Part shown: positions 22,196-32,904 of the stretch, in pieces
How the letters are laid out: each line of letters begins with the position of its first letter
Position numbering within the stretch: the first letter of the stretch is position 1
DNA from: Bathynomus jamesi
Taxonomy: Eukaryota; Arthropoda; Malacostraca; Isopoda; Cirolanidae
Length of the DNA: 64,000 bases
Direction of reading: 5' to 3'
Assembly (NCBI GenBank): GCA_023014485.1
Contig: JAJOZX010000193.1
Coordinates: forward strand, 1,739,001-1,803,000
Position numbers and translations under genes: made by a program
The notes under the pieces: model-generated
Database searches by the model: none
What the model was told of the DNA's origin: nothing
Seen by the model: the letters and a program-made list of their open reading frames with translations, nothing else

Positions 22196-24832
22196 AGACT
22201 CTGAATGATATCTTATTGCCATTTTAAATGTTGATAGGATGTTTACGCACATTTGTTATTTTGTTACGAATTTACGGAAAAATTGAATTTTTGAATTAAA
22301 ATTGATGTAGGTAGGAGTTATTTTTTATTGTTTTTGAAGCAAGGATATTATTTTGTATGTCAAATGATTACATTAAATTGCTACCAAATCACATGATTTT
22401 CAATTTAGTTATTTCACCCCCAAAATTGACACACCCAACTACTAGAAGCAAGTCCTCAAATGCAGCCTTTGGATATCCTACGGAATTCCCAGCAGCCATG
22501 ATTCCTTCAAAAGCAGATGTTGTGAGACACTACCTTTTTGTGCGCCGTCGTGAAGAAGCTAAATCAAAAGGATCAGCAACTGCTAATGATTGTTACAGGG
22601 TTGTTGTAAAAGATATTGAAGACATTTGGATGAAATTTTCTTCTCCTACGATTAACACCAAAGGTAGCTATCTATCTTAAAGTCAAGAGAGATAGATAGA
22701 AGCAGCCTCAAAATTGAACAAGGTACCGTTACATCGAATAAATGAAAGTTCTGCCTTAAAAGTAGCTCAGTATGATGAAATGTTTGATATATCTTCTTGT
22801 GAATGCTATGATAAGGGAAATGATAGGAAATCTTGCAGGTGTAAGGATAAAATACCAATGGCAGAATGGGAGTCTCTTGTGGGTCAAAAACAAAGAAAAA
22901 TCAGTTATGACCAATTAATCGCATAGCTAGTTCAACAAAGAAGAGATCTTTAGCAAGAGCCCAAGAAGCACAAAACCGTCAACTAAAAGCACAAGAAGAA
23001 AGGCCGATTTAGAATTGATTGAGAATATTCAGAACAGGCACTCCTATAAAAACCTAGCATTAACAGCAGATCGTTATCGTGTAAGTTGTAGAGCTGCAGC
23101 TGCAATAGTCAATGCAGCTTTAAAAGATATGAGGATCCTTAACCACCCCAACATGCTTGACAGAAAGAAATTAGAAAGAGAAAGAAATCGCATGGGTGAA
23201 ACAAATACTTTTAGGTCTAAATCTGAAAATCTGAAGATGGAGTGCCTTGGATTTGATGGAAGGAAAGATAACACATTAACTAAAAGTGGAAAGATAAAAG
23301 AAGAACACTATGTTATTGTGAAAGAACCTGGAAGCATCTATGTAGACCATGTCATACCAGATAATGGAACTGCTCGCTGCATAGCAGAAGAGTTGATAAC
23401 TATTATTACAGACTCGAACAGCACAGATACTATCAAATACAGGAAAAATTGGTGGAGCCATAAAACTGGTTGAAATTCATCTTAACAGACCAGTGCAGTG
23501 GTTGGTGTGCCTCTTGCATTTGAATGAGCTGCCTTTTATGCACGTCTACAAAGCCATTGATGGTAAAATAACAGGTTCAAATACTTTCGTGGGTTCAACT
23601 GGGAATAAACTGAAAACAGATTTAACAAAATTTGGAGGTAGCCAAATATTCTCGCGTAAAGGGAAACATTAAAGAAATTCCAGCAAATGTTGTGAAGGAG
23701 CTAAGCAGTGATCAAAGATATATCTATGATGTGTGTCTGGCAGTGCAAACTGGAGACACTTCTCAAGATCTGTCCGCTCGATCCCCAGGTACCCTTCACC
23801 ATGCTCGCTGGCTAACTCTAGCCAACAGGGTCCTTCGATTATATATCTCAACGCCAAATCCCGATAAAAACCTTCAGGGTGGTTTTGGATAAAATCTCAT
23901 CCTAATGCAACTGATGGTGCATATAACTTTTGGCATTTAATGTGCTTGCTTCGAAAATTAGATGAACAACAAAGATCAATCATAGAACCAGTATTAAAGA
24001 ATAACGCCTACTTTGCCCACCCAGAAAATATACTCAATGGTAACTGACAAGAGACTAGAAATTAGGGAGCAAGCTATTCAGAAAATCATCCTTTCAAGAA
24101 CAGGATTTTCAGGTACTAGAAACTTTGAGCTGCCTCGAACCCTCAATTTCCAATCGACTGACTTCACCGAGATGCTCGATTGGCAAAAAAGAGATCATAA
24201 CTCCTCCACCGCTGCTAAACAATTTTAGCGACGATGAGATACTACAAGCTCGATGTAAGCCACTGGAGATAGCTTCTTTTCCATGCCGCAGTCAAAGTGT
24301 GGAAATACAGTGAACCTAGTAACAAAGGCATGTCAGGAAAGAATAGGATATGACAACCGTCAAAAGTTTATCTTAAACTCATTAGAATCAAGGCGAAAAC
24401 TGCCCAAGTTTGAATGGAAGGCCCAATGGAATGAGTAAGAAACATATGAAATAAAATTTTCTAATGATATTGAAAATTTCTTCCCTTTTGATATGATAAG
24501 GAACAATGAAAAAGTGAATTGAATTTTAGCACATTTATTATGCTTCTAATTTTTTTTCTGAATATATTGTTGTACTTAATTAATTTTCCTAATACTGTAC
24601 ATTATTAAATATTATACGTTAATAAAGATTTATGTCATCAAAAAACCTGAATGTAGAGTAAGTCTCGTATAAATGGAATATTTTTCAATATAGGTCAAAA
24701 AGTGAAAAATTATGCCAGGGGTAGGAGCCTTTAAACAGCGAAAATAATTTATGAAGAGGTTCCTGTGTTCCATTCAAACCCCTCACAATATGTACCATTT
24801 CAATATAAAATTTCGACCCGGCCTAATATATA

Positions 24833-25159
24833 CAGGGTGTCCCTAAAGTCTGGACACATAGGAAATATCACTAACTATAACTAACTATATGTTATTGTTA
24901 TTATTATCTTAAATTCATGCAACTGAGGCCTAAGGTAGGCCCACATCGAATCAGCAACCCTGAGGTAGGACCAAATAGGACCTCCAAGTCCATAACTTAT
25001 GGACTTGGAGGTCCTATTTGGTCCTACCTCAGGGTTGCTGATTCGATGTGGGCCTACCTTAGGCCTCAGTTGCATGAATTTAAGATAATAATAACAATAA
25101 CATATAGTTAGTTATAGTTAGTGATATTTCCTATGTGTCCAGACTTTAGGGACACCCTG
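24833..25159. repeat. Perfect palindrome (foldback MITE)
   Basis: Two 163-bp arms are exact reverse complements around a single central base (24996). The ends read CAGGGTGTCCCTAAAGTCTG, the terminal style of Tc1/mariner MITEs, and TA flanks are present. A 64-codon frame reads almost identically on both strands because of the symmetry, so it is not evidence of a gene. The left end begins six bases after transposon B. Confidence 0.95.
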
Positions 25160-25739
25160 TATATATATATCGCAATCATCAAATTTTCAAGTCTGAGCTA
25201 AAAGAAACAAATCTAACCTTAATGTACACAGTCAATATTTTTATTTTTCATTCTAAATTAACGCCTTTTCGTAATTCACATAACAAATTATGCTGTCCTT
25301 ACATTTTCCCAGTCGCTCCGTCGGCTTAACATTATTAAATGTTTCAGTATTCTATCATTACAGCCTTTTACAATCAAGAGTGCAAAGCAACTCTTTAACA
25401 GACACAAATGTAGGCTAATGAATCCTTTAATTGTGCGAAGCTCCATCTACTTACAAGATTTCTCCTAAAAAATGATATCACCTTCCCTTAGTGAAATCAT
25501 ATATTAAAGATGATGTAACAAGTGAGCGCCTAATCATAGCTGTACTGAAACATCTGTCAACTACACGTTCAGCTGTAGACCCATTGACCAAACATTCCCA
25601 TTATATAAGTAACCCAAAGGTATCTTATTGCTTATAAATCTTGGCGTTCTTAATAATTGACAATGAAGACCTTTAAATTTTCAGCCTCTTTTTTCCAGCT
25701 CATAAACGCAATAAGAGGCACCACTTTCGCACCAAGCAT

Positions 25740-25740
25740 C

Positions 25741-25800
<60 letters not shown>
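25740..25800. repeat. (TG)n(TATG)n(TA)n compound microsatellite
   Basis: A TG tract passes into TATG and then TA. The TA part provides the insertion site of the next MITE. Confidence 0.95.
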
Positions 25801-25802
<2 letters not shown>

Positions 25803-26210
25803 GGTGGGCCGTAAGTTTCCATACATAGGAAAAATAAACATTTTTTTATGGACAACCATTTTTATTTATATAATATGCTCTACATGGTTGCCATTGTTTT
25901 GAAAACACATTTCAATACGTGTTCCCCACTGTTGATGAACACGCATTAGCACAGTTGACGTTATGCTTGTAATGGCGTTGGTGATACGTTCCTTTAGATG
26001 ATTTATGTCTCGTATCTTTTCCTGATACACCATGGCCTTCAAGTGCCCCAAAGATAGAAATCAAGGGGGGTGAGATCTGGGGATCTGGGAGGCCACTCCA
26101 CAGGACCAATTCAATTCGTTGCTCTTTCGTCAAACGCATATTTTTAGGGTATCTGAAACATAAAAACAAACGTTTAATTTTTCCTATGTATGGAAACTTA
26201 CGGCCCTACC

Positions 26211-26213
<3 letters not shown>
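25800..26213 (-). mobile_element. Tc1/mariner-group MITE with fused transposase ends
   Basis: Inverted ends of about 35 bp begin CAGGGT(G/A)GGCCGTAAGTTTCC, with TA flanks. On the minus strand the interior begins M-R-L-T-K-E-Q-R-I-E-L-V-L (transposase N-terminus, about 26140). It then jumps to H-L-K-E-R-I-T-N-A-I-T-S-I and R-I-E-M-C (C-terminus, about 25900-26000). The catalytic core is missing. It is thus an internal-deletion derivative in which the two ends of the gene have been brought together. Confidence 0.8.

Positions 26214-26266
<53 letters not shown>
26213..26266. repeat. (TA)n microsatellite
   Basis: A TA tract directly following the MITE. Confidence 0.95.
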
Positions 26267-26270
<4 letters not shown>

Positions 26271-26462
26271 ACGATAATAACAACTATATCAGCTTAATAA
26301 CCAATACATTAATTTGTCACTAAACAAAAAAAAAAAATTATATATATATATATACATACGGCAAAAGTAGTTTGAAGATTTATTTCATTTCATGACCGAC
26401 TATAATCAAACATTTTCGATCAGTTTGCAAATTGCATATATTTAGACAAAAAGTATTAGGTA

Positions 26463-26777
26463 TTACACTGGTTTCATGTCAATATCAGCATGCTTCACTG
26501 CCCTTTCAGTCAGTGTGACCTTGGATCGTACCAGAACTATGGTCTTGGCAAAGTACAGTGTGTTAAATTTACCAAACAAGGATAACCTATGTTCAGAACT
26601 CTGAACAATTCCATAGGCAACATCAACTAAATGTAATTGATCACACCTTTCTTTATGTACATGCAATAGCATCAAATGGTTGAGCCTTTTCTGAGTCGTG
26701 TTTGAATTCAGATAAGTTTTAATACGCACGAGACTACTAAACGAGCTCTCACTACAGGTAATGGTGGCTGGCATCAC
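26463..26777 (-). pseudogene. hAT transposase C-terminus (P52rIPK/ZMYM-like)
   Basis: The minus-strand frame reads P-A-T-I-T-C-S-E-S-S-F-S-S-L-V-R-I-K-T-Y-L, Q-K-R-L-N-H-L-M-L-L-H-V-H-K and S-S-E-H-R-L-S-L-F-G-K-F. This is the hATC dimerisation domain of the hAT group that includes zinc-finger-MYM and P52rIPK-like transposases. The usual S-E-R-x-F-S signature reads S-E-S-S-F-S. Upstream frames at 26752-27112 show no motif that I recognise. There are no terminal repeats or duplications, so it is a fragment. Confidence 0.75.
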
Positions 26778-27477
26778 TATAATTAACTTTGCTTATGTGA
26801 TCACAGTGGAGATAAAAGATTACTGGCCAGGTGTCAGTGATTTGTGTGTATGTAACTACATCACGTAGGATTAACTGCTCAAGGGTACCCGTGAACACAA
26901 AGTTGGTACTGAAGGTTGCTAGATATGTATGTAATTTTACATGAAGGAAGTCTGAGCCCCAGAATGAGGTTACACTCTCTAATTCTGCTCGTGTGTAATC
27001 TAATATTAAAAACATTTCTTGGGATTGTATAGTTCTTATCTCTCATGTATAATATTGGTTTCTTTGTATGGTATTGGTATAGTGCCTTCAATGGTGACCT
27101 TGTATTTGTCATGTCAGTAGTGATAATTTAAGATTAATACATGTTTTAATTATAATAATACTTATTTACTTATTTATTATTATTAATTAATAACAACTAG
27201 CTGTTTATTTTTAATAAGAGCTCAGTAAAGCCTAAAGCTTAAGGGCCAAATTAAATAAAATAAATAGTCGAGTTTCGCAATTATTCATGTCATTGTAAAT
27301 TGAAATGATTGTATTTATTTTATTAATAAAGGTTATTCAATTCAATTCAATTAAAAAACGTCTATCCTTTTGCATCCTTGAGAAGCAACTCTTTACACTG
27401 GACATCCATTTTGTACTCTGCTTGGTCAAACCTCTCAGTTATGGGTATTATAATAAGGTAACCCGGTGCGAGTAATC

Positions 27478-27615
27478 CGGTGCCCACGTTGGGCTTTCCA
27501 TCATGAAAAAGAAAAAACTATAGTATTTGTCATTTATCATTACTTATTCGAACTATAGTGGATGTAATTTCCCAGAAGAGTTCCTTGTTCCAGGCACGGT
27601 CTGCGTTTAACATGT
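27478..27615 (+). repeat. Single arm of the 3.9-kb palindrome family
   Basis: CCCACGTTGGGCT...AAACTATAGTATTTGTCATTT...AGAGTTCCTTGTTCC matches the right arm at 4016-4149 with several substitutions. The complementary arm is missing. Confidence 0.8.
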
Positions 27616-27744
27616 ATATATATGTATACATATATGTGTGTGTACTTAAAGTATGACTACGATGTGGTGAGGCTGCAAACTTAGGACTATTTAAAATTAC
27701 GCTCTTCCTCATAATTATATTCCTGTTGAGTTTATGAGGTTATA

Positions 27745-28309
27745 CAGAGTGTGTCCCAAAAGGTATGGCCTAAAAATAAACTTTTACAATTTTTTTATTA
27801 TAAAAGATAGAGTTAAAGAACAATGATAAAAACAGGCATGAATGTTTTAAGTTTTATTTAATATATTAGTAAACCTCCACATGATATCCACCGTTCGCAA
27901 CAACTAGTCTAATTCTACGTTCAAATTCTAAAGAAGCTGAACGTATGAAATCTGGTGTAAGTGATGCGCATACCGTATGTCATAAAAAGGCACTTAGTTT
28001 AACTTAGCCTAACACATAAAATAGCCTCGTACTGTAGTTGATACCGGAAGTTAAGTGCTGTAAACTGTTTAAATGATGAATTTTGAAATCAGTGAGTAAT
28101 TTCCGTCTGAAATTTAAGCTTTTTTAGAATTTGAACGTAAAATTAGACTAGTTGTTGTGAACGGTGGATATCATGTGGAGGTTTACTAACTATATTAAAT
28201 AAAACTTAAAGCATTCATGCCTGTTTTTATCATTGTTCTTTAACTATATCATTTATAATAAATAAATTGTAAAAGTTTATTTTTAGGCCATACCTTTTGG
28301 GACACCCTG
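27745..28309. mobile_element. Tc1/mariner-type MITE with ~190-bp arms
   Basis: The ends read CAGAGTGTGTCCCAAAAGGTA and, reverse-complemented, CAGGGTGTCCCAAAAGGTATG. The two arms stay nearly identical for about 190 bp. TA flanks are present. The arms include AGACTAGTTGTTG...GAACGTA segments but no transposase motif. Confidence 0.85.
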
Positions 28310-28775
28310 TATATCATACCTCTTCTCAAAATAAATATGTGAACGTTCTTTACAGCATTCTACCACCTGTTTCTCACCTTTTTAATACAAAAAATAGAAG
28401 ACTTATTGAATGATCAAGAAAATAAATATTTTGGCCAAATTAGCACCAATTCTTTGTTTAATGTTTAAACAATGTTTAATGGTCTGTCAGGAACTTCAGC
28501 TTGGATGGGTGTGGAGGACATGAGGATCCATCGCACATATATGAGAAATAACCAGACAGTAGGCATTCCTTGTGGTTACTGGGAAAAGTTGCGAGCTGAT
28601 CAGGGCCGGATTAAGACCTTTAGAGGCCCTAAGCACTTAAAAGATTTTGGTGCCCCATATATATGTAATTCAAAATATAAACAAAAATAAACCATAAAAT
28701 AAAATTTTATTTTTTGAAATGAAACAAAACTTACAGTAAGATGGAAAATAATGTTTATTTTTGTATACTTCCACT

Positions 28776-31463
28776 TCATTTATATTTGAAAAGTTTTCTC
28801 CTACTTTTTTTAATTGCAAAGTCTTTGATCAGATCCTCAAAACTAATCTTACGTAACACATCTGCTTCTATACTTAGTAGAGATAAGGCATCCAGCCTGC
28901 CTTGTTGCATAGTTGTTCTGTTGGTATTTTTAATATACTTCAACTGAGAAAATGAACGCTCAGCTGAGCAATTTGTGACCATTAATGTTAAAAATATACG
29001 AAAGGCAATTTCTACATTTGGGAAGGCACACTCAATATTGTCTTCTACAATTATTTTATAAAGTTCAGCATGACTGAATCTTGTTTTTACATTTTTTTTT
29101 GCACTGAACTTATGGCACACATATGAGTGAAACTGCTGAAGCTCAGCAGAGAAATTAGTGTTCAAGTCCTCTGGGTAAGCATCAATCATCTTTTTACAAC
29201 CCTGAGAATACCTTTCAATTTCAGTAGATGATGAAGTGGTGACATTATGTGGCACATCACTTAGAAAAGAAAATCTCTCTGCTATTTCTTTGTATATCTC
29301 TCCTCTTCTTCTCATCTCAGTTTCAAGTTTGTCAACAATTGTGTAAAAGGTGGTGATAAGAAATTTATCTCTGGCATTCAGATATACTTCTGGTGCATCT
29401 CCGTCATTGGGTACCTTCTTTCTGATACGTTTGCGAGTTTGAGCTGCCTTGTAATCAACATCTGGTAGCATTTCCTTTGTAGCTGCTTCATATCTTTCAA
29501 ATTCATCTCGTGAAGTGCACAGTTGGTCAGCTAATGATCCATACAGATCTGCACATGTTTTTAAGTTCACATCCTTATTCTGTAGAACTTTGCTTACTCT
29601 ATGAAAATTTTGCAAAATCTCATCCCAAAAATTCAACATAAAAACGAATTCTAGCTCTTGCATCTTATTTGCAATATTATTTGCTTCTCTTCTAGTGTCT
29701 CCCTTTTGTGACTGGTCTTCAGCTATACATTCTAACGCTTCTAAAATTTTAAGGAAAGATTTCAAAATTGCTGCTGTTGCCATAGCATGTGCCTCCCATC
29801 TGGTATCAGAGAGGGATTTTAAGACACTTTCATTTCCAATACAACCTTTAAGAATTTCCCACCTGCTGGTTGAGGCTAAAAAAAAGGTATAGAGCAACTG
29901 CACTGTAGAGAAGAAATTAACCGCCTCTTGACAGCAGTCAACAGCACTTCGGCCTACCAGATTTAGTGAATGGGCTGCACAGGGCACATATATAGCAAAC
30001 TTGTTTGTTTCTAAAATTTTTTGCTGCATCCCCTTATAACGCCCAGACATGTTGGCAGCGTTGTCGTAAGATTGACCCCTACATTTTGAAAAGTTTAGCT
30101 TACAAACTTCACGTAAGTACTGCAACACCTGATTTGCCATTTCCTCACCAGTATGGCTTTTCATTTTCAGAAAGGTTAAAAAGCGTTCAATAGGCTGTCC
30201 ATCTTTTAAGTACCTAAGTACAACACTTAACTGATCGATATGTGATAGATCTGGTGTTGAATCAACTGACAAACTAAAATAACCAGAAGATTTTACTTCG
30301 TCAACAATGAGTGCGTGGACCTTTTGAGCCATTAGTTGAATGAGTTCCTCACAGGTGGTTTTGGACAGGTAAGAAGGATTTCCTTTGCCAGAATTTCCAT
30401 ATTTCAAAATGTGACCTGCTAAAAATGGATCAAACCGGCTTATGAGCTCAAGCAGCCCTAAAAAATTCCCATTCTGCAATGATCCAAATCTTTCTTCTGT
30501 TCCTCGAAAAGACAAGCCACGTTCAGCTAACGTACAAATAACAGCTATGACACGCCTCAAGACATGTTCCCAGTAATCACACTCTTCCTGAATTTGTTTT
30601 TCCAACTGTTGTCCCAACCCCGCACCTTGTCTGCGAGTTAAGTATGTTAGCATAGAGTCTCGGTGAGTAGTGCTTTTTTCATGATGATCAATTACAATAG
30701 TATTTCGCCAGTCACTGAACCCTTCTCTTATAACAAAATGTGAGACATTTTTAGGAGCAAACAGTTTACAAACATAACAGTAAACTGATCCTGTTGATGG
30801 TGAATACAATAACCACTCTCTCTTGTATTTCTCACCATTGGCTTTTGTCCCAACGAAAAGTTTTTGTGAACAGTATCTTGCTGGTTTGCCACTACTGAAA
30901 TGCCGGTAAGACTTGTCAAATGGCCCATTGTGGTGTTGACAGTCACTGGGTCCACAAGCAATCCAATAAGCCACATCATCAGCAGAGAAATCAAGCCACA
31001 ACCCTGGATCTTTTGCTATATTTACTTCATCTTCTGCAGACTGATTCATTTCACCACCATCACCATGGTCCACTAAACTTTCATTTTCAGCAATTATTTC
31101 AACCCCAGAATGTCTTGTAAAGCAACTTGAATCAACATTTGCAGTAGAGGTATCAAGAGAATTTACAGGCAAAGTGAGATCAGTAGTGAGACATGTGGTA
31201 GATGAACCTGCTTGTGACACCTCGGTGATTCCAACGTCATCATATTTTGATTTTGAAGTGATCAAAGTGGTATTTGTGTCCACTTCTGATGACGGAGATT
31301 GGTTTTGATTCAGAATCGGTATATCATGTTGACGTTGTGGTCGTGGAACTTGTGTGAAGAAATCAGTCAGCTTTGCAGTCTTGGACTCTAAATCCAAAGT
31401 CTTCTCTTGTTTCTCTTTTGATAGTTTTCGCTTTTGTGCACCACTTAACTGAACACGTTTCAT
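28776..31463 (-). CDS. hAT-superfamily transposase (TTF/DUF4371/hATC), intact
   Basis: The start ATG is chosen at 31463-31461 because a strong acceptor (TGTATTTTACAG) lies 16 bases upstream, which suggests a 5'UTR intron. The product is 895 aa. N-terminus: M-K-R-V-Q-L-S-G-A-Q-K-R-K-L, basic, then an acidic Ser/Thr-rich stretch. A TTF-type zinc finger follows (Y-C-Y-V-C-K-L-F, about residues 220-300). The RNase H-like core contains S-V-D-S-T-P-D (first Asp), G-Q-S-Y-D-N-A-A-N-M (second Asp) and C-A-A-H-S-L-N (the C-x-x-H string). S-D-T-R-W-E-A-H lies in the insertion region, and the hATC domain carries V-T-N-C-S-A-E-R-S-F-S-Q-L near the end. Length and motif order match full-length relatives. 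It would cut and reinsert its element in the nucleus. It could be misread as a host zinc-finger MYM gene, but the flanking terminal repeats and duplication argue against that. Confidence 0.93.
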   Translation of the reverse strand: MKRVQLSGAQKRKLSKEKQEKTLDLESKTAKLTDFFTQVPRPQRQHDIPILNQNQSPSSEVDTNTTLITSKSKYDDVGITEVSQAGSSTTCLTTDLTLPVNSLDTSTANVDSSCFTRHSGVEIIAENESLVDHGDGGEMNQSAEDEVNIAKDPGLWLDFSADDVAYWIACGPSDCQHHNGPFDKSYRHFSSGKPARYCSQKLFVGTKANGEKYKREWLLYSPSTGSVYCYVCKLFAPKNVSHFVIREGFSDWRNTIVIDHHEKSTTHRDSMLTYLTRRQGAGLGQQLEKQIQEECDYWEHVLRRVIAVICTLAERGLSFRGTEERFGSLQNGNFLGLLELISRFDPFLAGHILKYGNSGKGNPSYLSKTTCEELIQLMAQKVHALIVDEVKSSGYFSLSVDSTPDLSHIDQLSVVLRYLKDGQPIERFLTFLKMKSHTGEEMANQVLQYLREVCKLNFSKCRGQSYDNAANMSGRYKGMQQKILETNKFAIYVPCAAHSLNLVGRSAVDCCQEAVNFFSTVQLLYTFFLASTSRWEILKGCIGNESVLKSLSDTRWEAHAMATAAILKSFLKILEALECIAEDQSQKGDTRREANNIANKMQELEFVFMLNFWDEILQNFHRVSKVLQNKDVNLKTCADLYGSLADQLCTSRDEFERYEAATKEMLPDVDYKAAQTRKRIRKKVPNDGDAPEVYLNARDKFLITTFYTIVDKLETEMRRRGEIYKEIAERFSFLSDVPHNVTTSSSTEIERYSQGCKKMIDAYPEDLNTNFSAELQQFHSYVCHKFSAKKNVKTRFSHAELYKIIVEDNIECAFPNVEIAFRIFLTLMVTNCSAERSFSQLKYIKNTNRTTMQQGRLDALSLLSIEADVLRKISFEDLIKDFAIKKSRRKLFKYK

Positions 31464-32675
31464 CTTGGTTCTTGGGGTCTGTAAAATACAGAAATAAAAA
31501 GAATATTTTATTTGTATATTATGTGGCAATCAACACAGTTACACATATCACAATCTTGGCTTTGTTCTTTTATTCTCAGAAAGACAAAATGGGAACCGTA
31601 CACAACCAAAGTGGCAATTTAAATATAAGTGGCAATTAAATATAACTCAACCGAAATATCAACTCGAAATGTTGAATACAAATCAAATCGAAAGAAGGAA
31701 CCAAAAGAAGGAACCGAAAGAAGGAACCGAAACCTATAAAATAAAAATACTTAACATTAGAATTAATAATACGCAATCTATAAAAATATCAATATTAACA
31801 TTTCACTATTAACGAGCCACATTTTATATTTACATTTATTTATTTATTTAAAACACAATATTTAATTATAGGAAATATGAACATTTGCTTAGGGCCTAAA
31901 TTGTCCTAACTACGTTTGATGTTATATATACATTACAAATTATTCACTCTGGTTATTACAATCTAAATTCTTTTATACTGTTATGACAATAGATAAATAA
32001 ATTATAAAATAAAGATACGTGTATGATAAAATATTGTTATATATACAAATAAAGTACACTTCATAGACTTACCCTAGAGAAGAAGAGAGAGCAACAGATA
32101 AACTTCTTCAACGCTAATTAACTTAGGTCAGTATATCTTATTATTATAATGGCCGTGATAAACATCACTTGATACAACAGCAATATAGAGAGTTTATAGT
32201 TTCTTTTATTTTAATATTAATTTATATTACAATTCTATAAACCTAAATCTTTCTGTAAAACAATACCAAATGATTATGTAAAATATATATTTAATATTAT
32301 ATGCACAAATCACACGTTCAGAATAACTTCCTATAGCACACGAAAATATTTAATCTATATGTATTTTTAATATGGCGCTCAAAGATTTGATATAAACAAA
32401 ATAATAACGCAAAGCGTAAAGTGTGTGATTACAACGAAATATATTTATTCTCTCAAAAGGGTTGTTGTTCACTACAAATTCAAACAATGAAAAAAAATAA
32501 ATACTATATATGAATATATATAATTCAGTTTTCAACAGCTTATAGGCTATAAGCCGCGATTATAATAGTATAATAAATCCATGGTAAATCCGACAATGGA
32601 AAATTTCTGTGGTGCCCCCCTTCCCTTGATGCCCTAATCACGGGTTTATTTTGCTTAATGGTTAATCCGGCCCTG
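31464..32675 (-). promoter_or_regulatory. Leader/promoter region and 5'UTR intron of the hAT element
   Basis: Non-coding, AT-rich and about 1.2 kb. The acceptor TTTTACAG ends 15 bases before the start codon. I cannot fix the donor or the transcription start by eye. No other gene is visible here. Confidence 0.5.
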
Positions 32676-32683
32676 GAGCTGAT

Positions 32684-32900
32684 ACAAGTATAAAGTTTCA
32701 GAGACAAGACATATAGGCATATGAAGAGATCTTATTCTGCAAATGAATTCGAATCGGGAGAGAGGATTCGATTTGATTCATTAGCTTGGGCTCCGATTTG
32801 ATAGTTTCGAATCTTCATTAAGTCCGGTAAACAACATCAGTGATGTTGTTTTCAAGAACACTTTCGTAAATAAACACTTTTCTTTTGACTTTGATTATAA
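32684..32900 (+). repeat. Dispersed repeat (GATTCGAATCGGGAG unit), copy 1
   Basis: GAATCGGGAGAGAGGATTCGATTTGATTC through TCCGGTAAACA and AACACTTTCGTAAATAAACAC matches 44325-44460. The same repeat is interrupted by the hAT element here. It is not a gene. Confidence 0.7.
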
Positions 32901-32904
32901 CTAG

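Larger units (their letters stand above)
19009..22437 (+). mobile_element. Transposon A (family A/B/C), nested in B
   Basis: The left end is TAGGGTGTGTCAATTTT. The right end, reverse-complemented, is T(G)GGTGTGTCAATTTTGG. ACTACTAGAA flanks it on both sides (18999-19008 and 22438-22447), a 9- or 10-bp target duplication depending on how the last terminal base is counted. Removing the insert joins the B start codon to the B frame. Subterminal CCTACCTACATCAATTTTA blocks are also inverted (about 19120 and 22295-22325). It encodes a transposase related to B and C. Confidence 0.85.
18996..24440 (+). pseudogene. Transposon B transposase (decayed; split after codon 4)
   Basis: The start codon at 18996 and M-T-T-R are separated from the rest of the gene by transposon A. 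Reading resumes at 22448 (S-K-S-S-N-A-A-F-G-Y). Blocks in order: a V-V-R-H-Y-L-F region near 22520, a C-E-C...C-R-C cysteine cluster near 22797-22845 that could bind zinc, L-G-F-D-G-R-K-D-N near 23248 (first putative catalytic D), C-L-L-H-L-N-E near 23512, L-S-S-D-Q-R-Y near 23705, L-H-H-A-R-W-L-T near 23796 and S-Q-S-V-E near 24292. Every block has a counterpart in A, and most have one in C. At least five frame changes or stops break it. Confidence 0.7.
28601..32675 (-). mobile_element. Complete hAT transposon (ZMYM/DUF4371 type)
   Basis: The termini are CAGGGCCGGATTAA on both ends. A perfect 8-bp target duplication GAGCTGAT lies at 28593-28600 and 32676-32683. Between them is a single uninterrupted transposase frame on the minus strand (28776-31463) and about 1.2 kb of AT-rich leader. 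Of all elements here it has the best case for being autonomous and recent. Confidence 0.95.

Noticed and set aside
24881..25111. Two 64-codon frames with nearly the same protein on opposite strands
   Set aside because: They are produced by the perfect palindrome: any frame in one arm reappears on the other strand. No domain or start context supports a gene.
28472..28592. Short frame before the hAT element (M-F-N-G-L-S-G-T-S-A-W-M-G) as a host exon
   Set aside because: It has no splice consensus that I can support and no recognised domain. It lies next to a MITE and was interrupted by the hAT element.
28776..31529. Interpretation of the 895-aa frame as a domesticated zinc-finger MYM gene
   Set aside because: Perfect terminal repeats and an 8-bp duplication surround it, so it is a transposon gene in place and not a host gene.
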